DNA from: an uncultured Clostridia bacterium
GTDB lineage: Bacteria > Bacillota > Clostridia > Oscillospirales > Acutalibacteraceae
NCBI GenBank assembly: GCA_937875885.1
Contig: CALEIO010000075.1
Span: forward strand, 1 to 14,148
DNA: 14,148 bases
Direction: 5' to 3'
The notes under the pieces are model-generated. The model made no database searches and was not told where the DNA came from. It was given only the letters and a program-made list of their open reading frames with translations. Below, piece after piece: positions 7,972 through 14,148 of this stretch. Within the stretch, counting starts at the first letter, position 1; every line of letters begins with the position of its first letter. The translations under genes were made by a program, and so were the position numbers.

Positions 7972-8988
7972 ATGAACATTCTACTCACATCTGCAGGCAG
8001 ACGAAGCTACCTGGTTAAATATTTTAAGGAAGCACTGAACGGCACAGGCCTTGTCCACGCGGCAAACTCCTCTGCTCTTTCCACAGCTTTCCTTTATGCA
8101 GACAAAACCGTCATCACCCCACTTATATATGACGAAAACTACATTCCCTTTTTGCTTGAATACTGCAAGGAAAATGCAATAAACGCTATCATCAGTCTTT
8201 TTGATGTTGACCTTATGATTCTTGCAAAAAACAAGCAGACTTTTGCAGATGCAGGAGTACAGGTTGTTGTGGCTGACGAAAAAGCAATTGACCTGTGCAA
8301 CGACAAGTGGAATACATACAACTTCTGTCTTGAGAATTCCATCAACACCCCCAGAACTTATCTGAGCACCGATGCAGCTCTCAAGGATATTAATAACGGA
8401 AGTCTTTCTTTCCCTCTCTATGTAAAACCCCGTTGGGGAATGGGCTCTCTCTCTGTTTTCTGCGCAGAGAATGAAGCAGAACTTAAAATTTTCTACGACA
8501 AATCCAAACGCGAAATTGAAAACAGCTATCTTAAATATGAATCCGCTGCAAATTCTGCAGAATGTGTGCTGATTCAGGAATCCCTCAAAGGTCAGGAATA
8601 CGGCATAGACGTTATCAACGACCTCAATGGTAACTACCGCAACACAGTAATCAGACAAAAATATGCAATGCGTTCAGGCGAAACCGACGCGGCTATCATT
8701 GCAGAAAATGAAAAAATCACAGCGATTGGTGAAATTATCAGCCAAAAACTTCGTCATCCCGGAAATCTGGATGCAGATATTTTCCTTGTAGACGGTGTAC
8801 CCTATCTGCTTGAAATGAACGCTCGATTTGGCGGCGGATACCCCTTCTCTCATGTGGCAGGTGTGAATATGCCCCTTGCCATAATCAAGTGGCTCAAGGG
8901 TGAAGACGTACCCATTGAACTTCTCAAAGCTGAAGTTGGAGTTATGGCTTCCAAGGAGCTTATCATCAGCATTTTCCCTCAAGAATAA
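7972..8988 (+). CDS. ATP-grasp ligase, CarB-like
   Basis: The 338-residue protein starts MNILLTSAGRRSYLVKYF, the N-terminal nucleotide-fold motif of CarB-like ATP-grasp proteins found in polysaccharide and peptide loci. Further marks are PLYVKPRWGMGS (148-159, ATP-binding Lys 152 and glycine loop), IQESLKGQEYGIDV (201-214) and the metal-binding end YLLEMNARFGGGYPFSH (278-294). Such enzymes activate a carboxylate as an acyl phosphate and join it to an amine or similar nucleophile. GAGGAAG before the ATG supports the start. It follows the PLP enzyme by 12 bases and precedes the sugar aminotransferase by 19. The natural guess is that it joins an amino acid (possibly from the PLP enzyme) to an amino-sugar (from the aminotransferase), but the substrates are not visible. 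Confidence 0.85.
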   Translation: MNILLTSAGRRSYLVKYFKEALNGTGLVHAANSSALSTAFLYADKTVITPLIYDENYIPFLLEYCKENAINAIISLFDVDLMILAKNKQTFADAGVQVVVADEKAIDLCNDKWNTYNFCLENSINTPRTYLSTDAALKDINNGSLSFPLYVKPRWGMGSLSVFCAENEAELKIFYDKSKREIENSYLKYESAANSAECVLIQESLKGQEYGIDVINDLNGNYRNTVIRQKYAMRSGETDAAIIAENEKITAIGEIISQKLRHPGNLDADIFLVDGVPYLLEMNARFGGGYPFSHVAGVNMPLAIIKWLKGEDVPIELLKAEVGVMASKELIISIFPQE

Positions 8989-9007
8989 CAGAAACGAGGT
9001 GTCCTCT

Positions 9008-10111
9008 TTGAGTGACAAAATCTTTGTAACACGTTCTTCCATGCCTACACTCTCTGAGTATATGGAAGAGATATCCTCTGTGTTTGAATCACGTTTTCTT
9101 ACAAATATGGGACCCAAGCACGACCTGCTGCAAAAGGGTCTTACAGAATATCTGAAGGTGGAAAACATCTCTTTATTTTCCAATGGTCATATGGCGTTGG
9201 AGCTTTGTCTGCAAGCTTTTGACCTGAAAGGTGAGGTTATTACAACTCCTTTCACCTTTGCCTCCACAACCCACGCTATTGTCAGATGCGGACTTACTCC
9301 CGTTTTCTGCGATATCGACCCCAAAACCTACACAATCGACGCTTCAAAGATTGAGGCTCTTATCACAGACAAAACCTGTGCCATTGTACCCGTACACGTT
9401 TACGGAAACCTTTGCGACACAGACGAAATAGAAAGAATCGCAAAAAAACATAGCCTTAAGGTTATCTATGATGCTGCCCACGCTTTCGGAGTTGAAAAGG
9501 ATAATATGGGAGCAGGCAGTTTCGGCGATGCATCAATGTTCAGCTTCCACGCCACAAAGGTATTCAACACCATTGAAGGCGGTGCAATCACCTATAAGGA
9601 CAAATCACTGGGTGAAAAACTCTACAGACTGCGCAACTTCGGAATCCTTGACCAGGAAACAGTTTCCGATGTGGGCGCAAATGCAAAAATGAACGAATTT
9701 CAGGCTGCTATGGGTGTTTGCAATCTGCGCCATATTGACGGAGAAATTGCAAAGCGTAAAGCTGTCTTTGAGCGCTACATAAGCCACCTTAAGGACATCC
9801 CCGGCATTGTGCTGTGTGATGCCCAGAAGGGTGTAAAACTCAACTACGCCTATCTTCCTGTAGTTTTTGACGAAACAAAATTCGGCAAAAACAGAAACGA
9901 TGTTTTCGCTGCACTTGCAAATGAAAACATCTACGCCAGAAAGTATTTCTATCCTTTGGTGCAGGATTATGACTGCTACAAAGATTCCTACGATTCATCA
10001 CTTACACCTGTAGCAAAATATGTTGCAGACCGCGTACTTACTCTTCCTATGTATGCAGACCTGAGTCTTGAGGATGTAGACAGAATCTGCAGTATTATTC
10101 TGAAAAAATAA
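9008..10111 (+). CDS. DegT/DnrJ/EryC1/StrS-family nucleotide-sugar aminotransferase
   Basis: The start is placed at TTG 9008, with GAGGT at 8996-9000 upstream; longer in-frame starts back to 8900 overlap the ligase gene and are unlikely. The 367-residue product matches the family length. It has SNGHMALELCLQ (PLP phosphate contacts), TTPFTFASTTHAI, PVHVYGN, DAAHAFG (155-161, Asp contacting the PLP ring nitrogen) and FSFHATKVFNTIEGG with the Schiff-base Lys at about 184. Family members put an amino group on a keto nucleotide sugar with glutamate as donor. The FSFHATK(V/L)F..EGG form is, as I recall, common among enzymes making 3- or 4-amino-dideoxy sugars, but the exact product cannot be named. 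No dehydratase or epimerase making its keto-sugar lies in the window. Confidence 0.88.
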   Translation: MSDKIFVTRSSMPTLSEYMEEISSVFESRFLTNMGPKHDLLQKGLTEYLKVENISLFSNGHMALELCLQAFDLKGEVITTPFTFASTTHAIVRCGLTPVFCDIDPKTYTIDASKIEALITDKTCAIVPVHVYGNLCDTDEIERIAKKHSLKVIYDAAHAFGVEKDNMGAGSFGDASMFSFHATKVFNTIEGGAITYKDKSLGEKLYRLRNFGILDQETVSDVGANAKMNEFQAAMGVCNLRHIDGEIAKRKAVFERYISHLKDIPGIVLCDAQKGVKLNYAYLPVVFDETKFGKNRNDVFAALANENIYARKYFYPLVQDYDCYKDSYDSSLTPVAKYVADRVLTLPMYADLSLEDVDRICSIILKK

Positions 10112-10123
10112 AGAGGTAACCTT

Positions 10124-10956
10124 ATGTCTAAACCCCTTGTCAGCATAATCACCCCCTGCTACAACGGAGAAAAAACAGCCCACAGAATGATTGAATCTGT
10201 ACTTGCACAGACCTATTCTCCCATTGAATATATTTTCATAAATGACGGTTCCACAGACAACACAGAAGAACTTTTCAATTCCTACCTCCCAAAATTCGAG
10301 GAAAAAGGATCAAAGCTGTCTATAGATATCAGGAAAATGCGGGTCAGTCTGCCGCCGTAAACCTGGGACTCAAACTCTTCACAGGCGACTATCTGTGCTG
10401 GACTGACTCTGACGATATTCTTTTTCCCGACTCCGTAGAAAAACGTGTTGAGATTCTGGAGGCACACCCTGAATACGGCTGTGTGCAGTCAGACGCTTAC
10501 ATTGTAAGTGAAGATGATATCGATACACCTATTAAGAAAATCTCTGCAAACTTTCCTCACTCTGCAGATGAAAATCAGTTTGAGCTGTGTCTGCTGGGCG
10601 AAAGCTTCATCTGCTGTCACTGCTTTATGGTAAGAGCTTCTGCTTTTCTTGACGTTATCCCCGACAGAGACATTTTCACCGGCAGAAAAGAGCAGAATTG
10701 GCAGTTGATTCTGCCTGTTTACTACAAATACAAACGATATTTCCTGAATGAGCCTTTGTGCAGCTATATTATCTCTCCGCAGAGCCATTCCCACGCCGAA
10801 CGCTCTACCGAGCAAAGCATTGACAGAACCAACGGATATATTGAAATTCTCACACGCACTCTGAACAGCATCTGTATGTCAGAGGAAGAGAGAAAGAAAT
10901 ATATGAATATCATAAAGGCAGATATGGTGTCAGACGGATTCACAGAGAACTTGTAA
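10124..10956 (+). pseudogene. Family-2 glycosyltransferase broken by a one-base frameshift and joined to an IS3 fragment
   Basis: The ATG at 10124, after AAAGAGG, opens a normal family-2 glycosyltransferase: VSIITPCYNG, FINDGSTDNTEE. The frame then stops at 10358-10360. From about 10307 the family sequence continues in the +1 reading frame (position mod 3 = 1) as KAVYRYQENAGQSAAVNLGL, then the metal-binding DSDD and GCVQSDAY, up to a stop at 10954-10956. Adding one A to the five-A run at 10302-10306 would restore a single frame reading EEKRIKAVYRYQENAG, exactly as expected for the family. Restored, it would have about 277 residues. The end also looks artificial: from about 10890-10911 the DNA matches an IS3 transposase in another frame. 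An ORF starting at 10483 would be only a C-terminal piece without the nucleotide-binding half. Sequencing error and true inactivation cannot be told apart here. Confidence 0.82.
10302..10306 (+). other. A5 homopolymer, likely site of one-base deletion
   Basis: The run GAGGAAAAAGG has five A. Upstream codons encode the first half of the glycosyltransferase in one frame and downstream codons encode the second half in the next. A sixth A joins the two halves with no other change. The family pattern (residues leading into YQENAGQSAAVN) places the shift within a few codons of this run. A small insertion or deletion elsewhere up to about 10320 would also work but would give a less typical sequence. 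Confidence 0.65.
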
Positions 10957-11091
10957 ATCGCGGCTGTAATGTAAACCACAAACGCGTACAAAGGCTGATG
11001 CACAACATGGGTCTTCTTGGAAAAAGACCAAAAGAAAAGTATCACTCATACAAAGGTGAGGTTGGAAAGATTGCTGATAATATTATTGACC
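10893..11091 (+). pseudogene. IS3-family transposase OrfB fragment (HTH_21 region only)
   Basis: Read in the frame of position 10911, the DNA encodes EIYEYHKGRYGVRRIHREL, then VNRGCNVNHKRVQRLMHNMG, LLGKRP, KEKYHSYKGEVG and KIADNIID. HKGRYGxRRI, NHKRVxRLM and GLLGKRPK are the standard HTH_21 signature of IS3/IS150-type OrfB just before the DDE integrase core. The core should continue with RDF..., a WTTD-type motif and the three acidic catalytic residues, but none of it is present; the sequence changes after NIID. The 5' part of OrfB and all of OrfA are also missing, and no terminal repeats are seen. It is about 65 residues of a protein usually near 280 and cannot be active. The ATG at 10998 is an internal methionine, not a start. 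Confidence 0.8.
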
Positions 11092-11357
11092 CAAAGGCTT
11101 GGAGTAGTGAAAATATACAAGGTCACAAGACAAGTCAAAAACTTACGCAATTGAAAACAACCGCAAGAAACGACTGGGAAAGAGCTGGTTATATCAATGA
11201 AATGATTGTGGCCGAAACATTAATCCATGCCATAAAAACTCAATATCCAGACATGGATTTTAAGGTGAGTGTTACCAATAGAGGGGAGACTGACTTTAGT
11301 ATTTTTTTTGATTCAAGCGAACAAATGCCTGAAAGTACATCAAATATGTGTCTTTAG
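11092..11357 (+). pseudogene. Unrecognised coding fragment joined to the IS3 piece
   Basis: The frame of the transposase fragment continues for about 88 codons to the stop at 11355-11357, but no longer resembles a transposase. It reads PKAWSSENIQGHKTSQ..., ARNDWERAGYINEMIVAETL, IHAIKTQYPDMDFKVSV and TNRGETDFSIFFDSSE. The composition is that of a normal soluble protein with a mixed alpha/beta pattern, so it is probably real coding sequence from another gene. I do not recognise the family. The conserved-looking E...VTNRGETDF stretch could be part of an alpha/beta nuclease-like fold, but that is only a guess. There is no ribosome site or start at its left edge. It is best read as the 3' end of a gene cut at the breakpoint near 11091, possibly already on the Bacteroidota side. 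Confidence 0.5.
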
Positions 11358-11518
11358 GCAATTAGGCAGTTTGGCAGTTATTTTTTTGAGGGTATTATCC
11401 TAAATAAATAGATAACTACTTATATAATAGATTATTATACTTAATAATAGTATTTTTCCCCTTTAAAGAGTGAGAAATAAAAAACTGCCTAACTGCCTAA
11501 CTGCCAAACTGCCTAAAG
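11352..11518. repeat. Inverted arrays of 8-bp repeats around an AT-rich core
   Basis: On the left, three units follow one another at 11353-11376 (TTTAGGCA, ATTAGGCA, GTTTGGCA). On the right, four units lie in the opposite sense at 11483-11514 (AACTGCCT, AACTGCCT, AACTGCCA, AACTGCCT). The arms contain a perfect 19-bp inverted repeat, 11362-11380 against 11498-11516, and the outer edges CTTTAGGCA (11352-11360) and TGCCTAAAG (11510-11518) also pair. The enclosed 11381-11482 is AT-rich with no reading frame. It lies between a + strand gene end and a - strand gene end, so it could act as a bidirectional terminator, a small non-autonomous element (MITE-like) or a protein-binding array. The large loop argues against a simple terminator. 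Confidence 0.75.
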
Positions 11519-11529
11519 CAGGCATCGAC

Positions 11530-12648
11530 TTACAAGTCCGCCAACTTAACCACCGCAAAGTACAAATGGCTATCGGCACTATTCTTCAACTGAAAATAGA
11601 CATGACCATCCACCACAAAATAGCGGGAAGTGACTTCCTTTGGCAATTCATATTCCAGCATCTCACCCGTACGGCATTTGTAGACCATGAGGTATATATC
11701 CCTATCTTCAAACATCGACGGACGATCGTCGTAATGCAAACGAATATAGGTATCCGATTGCTTGTCGTAGTTCACTTCGCCAAAGCGCAAGACCATTCTT
11801 TCATACTCGAAGTTACCCTGGAAATTCCGACGGTCGATATTGGCATCCTTCGGGGATGACTGATTGGAAGTGGCACGGCTATTCATGGCGAAGGTCTGCA
11901 ACTCATCTGCCCCCTTCATGGCCACATACACTTGCGATGAATAAGAAAAGTTATAGACCATCCGGTCCTCGCTCATGGTAAAGTAAGGACTCGTCAAACT
12001 ACCATATTTGCCCAATTCATCCTTCATGTTTTCGGGGTATGCCATGGGCAATCTTTCGGTCTCAGAAGTACGGAGATTGACCGACAAGAACAAAGGGTCG
12101 TGCATCTTTTGACCATTCTTGGCAAAGAGTGGTGTTACTACATTGTCCCCGTCCCAACGCATTCTGAAACCGCGAGAATATTCTGCATCCAAGCCACCTC
12201 GATATTGCAACTGATACTCTTCTTCCGGCGACAAGGTGAAGATGGTCTTGAGCAATTTTCCATCCTTGCGGGAGAGAAGCTTCAGCTCATTCCGATAGCC
12301 TCTGAACACGAACATGCTATCGTTCATCAAGAAACAACTGAACTGGTTCTTGGTAATGGCATTGGGTCCTTCCGGCTCCAATTCGTACGAAGCAACGGTT
12401 TGCCGGTTGGTCAAATCAAACACCTCGATGGTGTGGAGCAGGTGATTGTATCCAGCCCAATAGAGCGTATTCCCGTTCTTATAGTGAGCCGTATGATAGT
12501 AGAATCCCAAACAAGGATAGTCTATCGGTATGGCTAAGCTATCGTATTCCAGAACTCCTGCAGAGACCGTCTGCTTCTGATGGTTTCCTGATGTGCAAGC
12601 CATCAGCAGGCTCGCCATCAAGGCTATTATATAAACGTGTGTTTTCAT
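11530..12648 (-). CDS. DUF4221-like lipoprotein (Bacteroidota)
   Basis: The 372-residue product starts at the ATG 12648-12646, chosen because MKTHVYIIALMASLLMAC is a clear type II signal peptide with lipobox LMAC (lipidated Cys 18) and AAAAGGA precedes it. Longer starts up to 12852 overlap the Sel1 gene and would bury the signal. After the signal the protein is a repeated beta-strand pattern with aromatic and Tyr-rich strands (LAIPIDYPCLGFYYHTAHYK, TLYWAGYNHLLHTIEVFDL), like the propeller-type DUF4221 lipoproteins of Bacteroidota. The function is unknown. Residues after Cys 18 (TSGNHQ) lack the acidic run of the Bacteroidota surface-export signal, so a periplasm-facing position is more likely. 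It follows the Sel1 gene by 55 bases and is probably in the same operon. Confidence 0.78.
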   Translation of the reverse strand: MKTHVYIIALMASLLMACTSGNHQKQTVSAGVLEYDSLAIPIDYPCLGFYYHTAHYKNGNTLYWAGYNHLLHTIEVFDLTNRQTVASYELEPEGPNAITKNQFSCFLMNDSMFVFRGYRNELKLLSRKDGKLLKTIFTLSPEEEYQLQYRGGLDAEYSRGFRMRWDGDNVVTPLFAKNGQKMHDPLFLSVNLRTSETERLPMAYPENMKDELGKYGSLTSPYFTMSEDRMVYNFSYSSQVYVAMKGADELQTFAMNSRATSNQSSPKDANIDRRNFQGNFEYERMVLRFGEVNYDKQSDTYIRLHYDDRPSMFEDRDIYLMVYKCRTGEMLEYELPKEVTSRYFVVDGHVYFQLKNSADSHLYFAVVKLADL

Positions 12649-12703
12649 TATCCTTTTATTATTTGTAACATTGTAACCAGATAACAATGTATGCCCTTCC
12701 GCA

Positions 12704-13648
12704 TCACCTCTCAGGTATAAGCCGAACCGTAAAGTTGGAATCGAGTTCAGCAATCTCATGTTTTTCTTCCAACAACGACAAGAATCTTTCGGCATTTCGA
12801 TGTCCTTGATTCTTCGCCAATCCATACCACATGGCGGCTTTATCCAGATCACGTTCTGTCCCTTTACCCAAGAAATACATGTTACCCAAATTGAATTGTG
12901 CCGTAGCCTCTCCTAGCATAGCTGCTTTCGTAAGCCATTCAGCACATTTCTTCAAATCACGTTCTACACCTCTACCCTCAGCATAAAGCGCACCGATGTT
13001 ATACATGGCCTTCGGATGATTCTTGGCAGCCGCCTTCTGATACCAATAAAGAGCCGATTCGGCACTCATCATTTTACCAAAACCACATGCATACATATAG
13101 CCCAGATTATTCATGGCATCTACATTACCACGGGCTGCTGCCTTCCGATACCAATCAAATGCAGTAGACGAATTGCGAGCCGTTCCCCATCCGTGACGAT
13201 ACATGGTTCCCAAACCGACTTGCGCCTGAGCATTGCCATTGGCCGCACCATACTGAAAATGACGAAAAGCTTTTGAATAATCAGCCTGAACTCCTTGCCC
13301 CGAAAGATACATAACTCCCAAATTGTTATGAGCATCAGTATTGTTCAGTTCAGCCGACTCTTCAAATAAAGACAATGCTTTCTCGTAATCCAATTCTCCT
13401 GCCAAACCTCTAAAATACAAATCTCCTAACACAAACTTGCAATTAGCAGCAGTATCCAAACCCGCCAATTGTTCCAACAGAGGAAGCGATTCCTTATATT
13501 GGCGATTCTTGTACAGCTCCATAGCCTCTTCATAAATCGCCGGTATATCGCCTAATGTCCAAGCATAGATCCGGTTACGGAAAGTAAAGGCCGAAACAAT
13601 TCCGGCCAATACGATACAAATAGAAAATCCTATCAAATAGTTCTTCAT
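12704..13648 (-). CDS. Sel1-repeat (SLR) protein with N-terminal membrane anchor
   Basis: The 314-residue protein has a hydrophobic segment at residues 5-22 (LIGFSICIVLAGIVSAF), a likely uncleaved anchor or signal peptide, followed by a TPR-like start (35-66) and about six Sel1-like repeats near 68-102, 105-139, 141-175, 177-211, 213-247 and 249-283. Repeat marks are AxxxLGxMYxxGxGVxxDxxKAxxWYxKAAxxGxxxA, for example AHNNLGVMYLSGQGV and AMYNIGALYAEGRGVERDL. Such solenoids hold protein partners and are often found in envelope signalling or secretion-related roles; no enzyme activity is expected. The repeats would face the periplasm if the anchor topology is typical. The gene begins eight bases after the stop of the gene before it (13657), suggesting co-translation. 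The partner is unknown. Confidence 0.88.
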   Translation of the reverse strand: MKNYLIGFSICIVLAGIVSAFTFRNRIYAWTLGDIPAIYEEAMELYKNRQYKESLPLLEQLAGLDTAANCKFVLGDLYFRGLAGELDYEKALSLFEESAELNNTDAHNNLGVMYLSGQGVQADYSKAFRHFQYGAANGNAQAQVGLGTMYRHGWGTARNSSTAFDWYRKAAARGNVDAMNNLGYMYACGFGKMMSAESALYWYQKAAAKNHPKAMYNIGALYAEGRGVERDLKKCAEWLTKAAMLGEATAQFNLGNMYFLGKGTERDLDKAAMWYGLAKNQGHRNAERFLSLLEEKHEIAELDSNFTVRLIPER

Positions 13649-13656
13649 TGCTAACT

Positions 13657-14148
13657 TTATTTCTTCTTATTGATTTCCACACCAATCGCATAATAGTGCG
13701 GAGTGCTCTCAATATACTCTTGTCCCATATCAGCCCCAATCTCCAAAGCACCACAGAAACGGAAAAAGCCATATTTTTCGTCCAACCAATAAGAGCCGAA
13801 GAATACCAATGGAATGAACTTTCCTTCTTCGAACTTGTCAACCACGAAAGGACGGCTTTCGTAGCTATAGGATAGTTTATCACTCTTAGGAGCCTTCAAT
13901 GGTTTCAATTTCAAAGGTTTCCTCAGTTCACCCATACCATCCAGACTGATACGGACAATCCGAGTAGAATCCACTTTCGAAGGAATAAATCCTACCGTCA
14001 TTTTTTTTGCCTGACTATAAATCCCCTTTTCCGGATCAGCCGCACTTCCTTTCTCCAAAATTCTCTTTTGCGATTCTTCCGGAAATTCAGCAAGCATCAT
14101 TCGATTGGGAAAAACCGAAGAATGACCGTCTCTCTGTACTTCTTCCCT
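13657..14148 (-). CDS. Uncharacterised protein, 5' end outside window
   Basis: The frame is open to the window edge. An ATG at 14100 is internal, since 16 more codons without a stop (REEVQRDGHSSVFPNR) precede it and no ribosome site is seen. The 163 visible residues include KKMTVGFIPSKVDSTRIVRI, KPLKLKPLKAPKSDKLSYSY, FIPLVFFGSYWLDEKYGFFR and HYYAIGVEINKKK at the C terminus. Strands alternate charged and aromatic residues, with no membrane segment in the visible part and no repeat. I do not recognise the family. It is the first visible gene of a - strand set with the Sel1-repeat protein and the DUF4221-like lipoprotein, with an eight-base gap to the next start, so an envelope-related role is a reasonable but unproven guess. 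Confidence 0.7.
   Translation of the reverse strand, partial: REEVQRDGHSSVFPNRMMLAEFPEESQKRILEKGSAADPEKGIYSQAKKMTVGFIPSKVDSTRIVRISLDGMGELRKPLKLKPLKAPKSDKLSYSYESRPFVVDKFEEGKFIPLVFFGSYWLDEKYGFFRFCGALEIGADMGQEYIESTPHYYAIGVEINKKK

Noticed and set aside
7981..8658. 225-codon open frame on the - strand opposite the CarB-like ATP-grasp gene
   Set aside because: Composition is Cys- and Val-rich with no family signal; the + strand gene has intact ATP-grasp motifs.
10893..11091. Complete insertion sequence
   Set aside because: Only the HTH_21 part of OrfB is present; OrfA, the DDE core and terminal inverted repeats are absent.
11353..11514. Short direct repeats considered as a CRISPR array
   Set aside because: The units are 8 bp, directly adjacent with no spacers, and the two groups are inverted. 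No cas genes are present.
11470..12537. Open frames of 129 and 145 codons on the + strand across the lipoprotein gene
   Set aside because: They are antisense to a - strand gene with a signal peptide and lipobox, and have no ribosome site or recognisable domain.
12649..12852. Longer 440-residue version of the lipoprotein starting at 12852
   Set aside because: It would overlap the end of the Sel1 gene by about 150 bases and hide a good lipoprotein signal peptide that starts at 12648.
1..14148. tRNA, rRNA or replication origin
   Set aside because: No cloverleaf-like stretch or rRNA signature was recognised, and gaps between genes are too short except 11358-11529, which holds the inverted repeats.

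Overview
The window looks like a gut-type bacterial sequence assembled from at least two unrelated sources. Positions 1 to about 10,900 read as a Firmicutes/Clostridia-like surface polysaccharide locus: strong Shine-Dalgarno sites (AGGAGG, GAGG), TTG starts, short gaps, and every gene on the + strand. Positions from about 11,360 to the end read as Bacteroidota-like: a lipoprotein with a lipobox, a Sel1-repeat protein and an uncharacterised protein, all on the - strand, with weak or A-rich ribosome binding sites. No nucleotide search could be run, so all family and taxon calls come from motifs and remembered family features.

Left region (1-10956): the reading frame entering at base 2 starts with an MgtE-like magnesium-transporter segment and continues without a stop into a TupA-like ATP-grasp protein whose usual N terminus is missing. 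Then follow an EpsG/Wzy-like polymerase (997-2112), a polysaccharide pyruvyl transferase (2138-3319), two family-2 glycosyltransferases (3328-4344, 4365-5369), a Wzx-type flippase (5388-7001), a PLP enzyme of the D-cysteine desulfhydrase/ACC deaminase type (7039-7959), a CarB-like ATP-grasp ligase (7972-8988), a DegT/DnrJ-type sugar aminotransferase (9008-10111) and a third family-2 glycosyltransferase broken by a probable one-base loss in a run of A (10124-10956). Together they would assemble, decorate, flip and polymerise a repeat unit. The two ATP-grasp enzymes, the PLP enzyme and the aminotransferase hint at an amino-sugar carrying an amino-acid-like substituent (inference).

Middle (about 10,890-11,520): the glycosyltransferase runs into a fragment of an IS3-family transposase (HTH_21 part only), which itself changes abruptly into an unrecognised coding fragment ending at 11357. 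Next comes a 167-bp AT-rich non-coding stretch bounded by inverted arrays of 8-bp repeats (consensus GTTAGGCA), including a perfect 19-bp inverted repeat.

Right region (11530-14148): three genes on the - strand, an uncharacterised protein cut by the window edge, a six-repeat Sel1 protein and a DUF4221-like lipoprotein.

The main caution is that several unrelated gene pieces are joined at abrupt breakpoints near 135, 10,900, 11,090 and somewhere before about 11,360. That pattern fits a chimeric metagenome assembly as well as, or better than, real rearrangement. I did not find convincing evidence for a new defence or mobile system. The most biologically interesting parts are the amino-sugar/amino-acid module and the 8-bp inverted repeat element.
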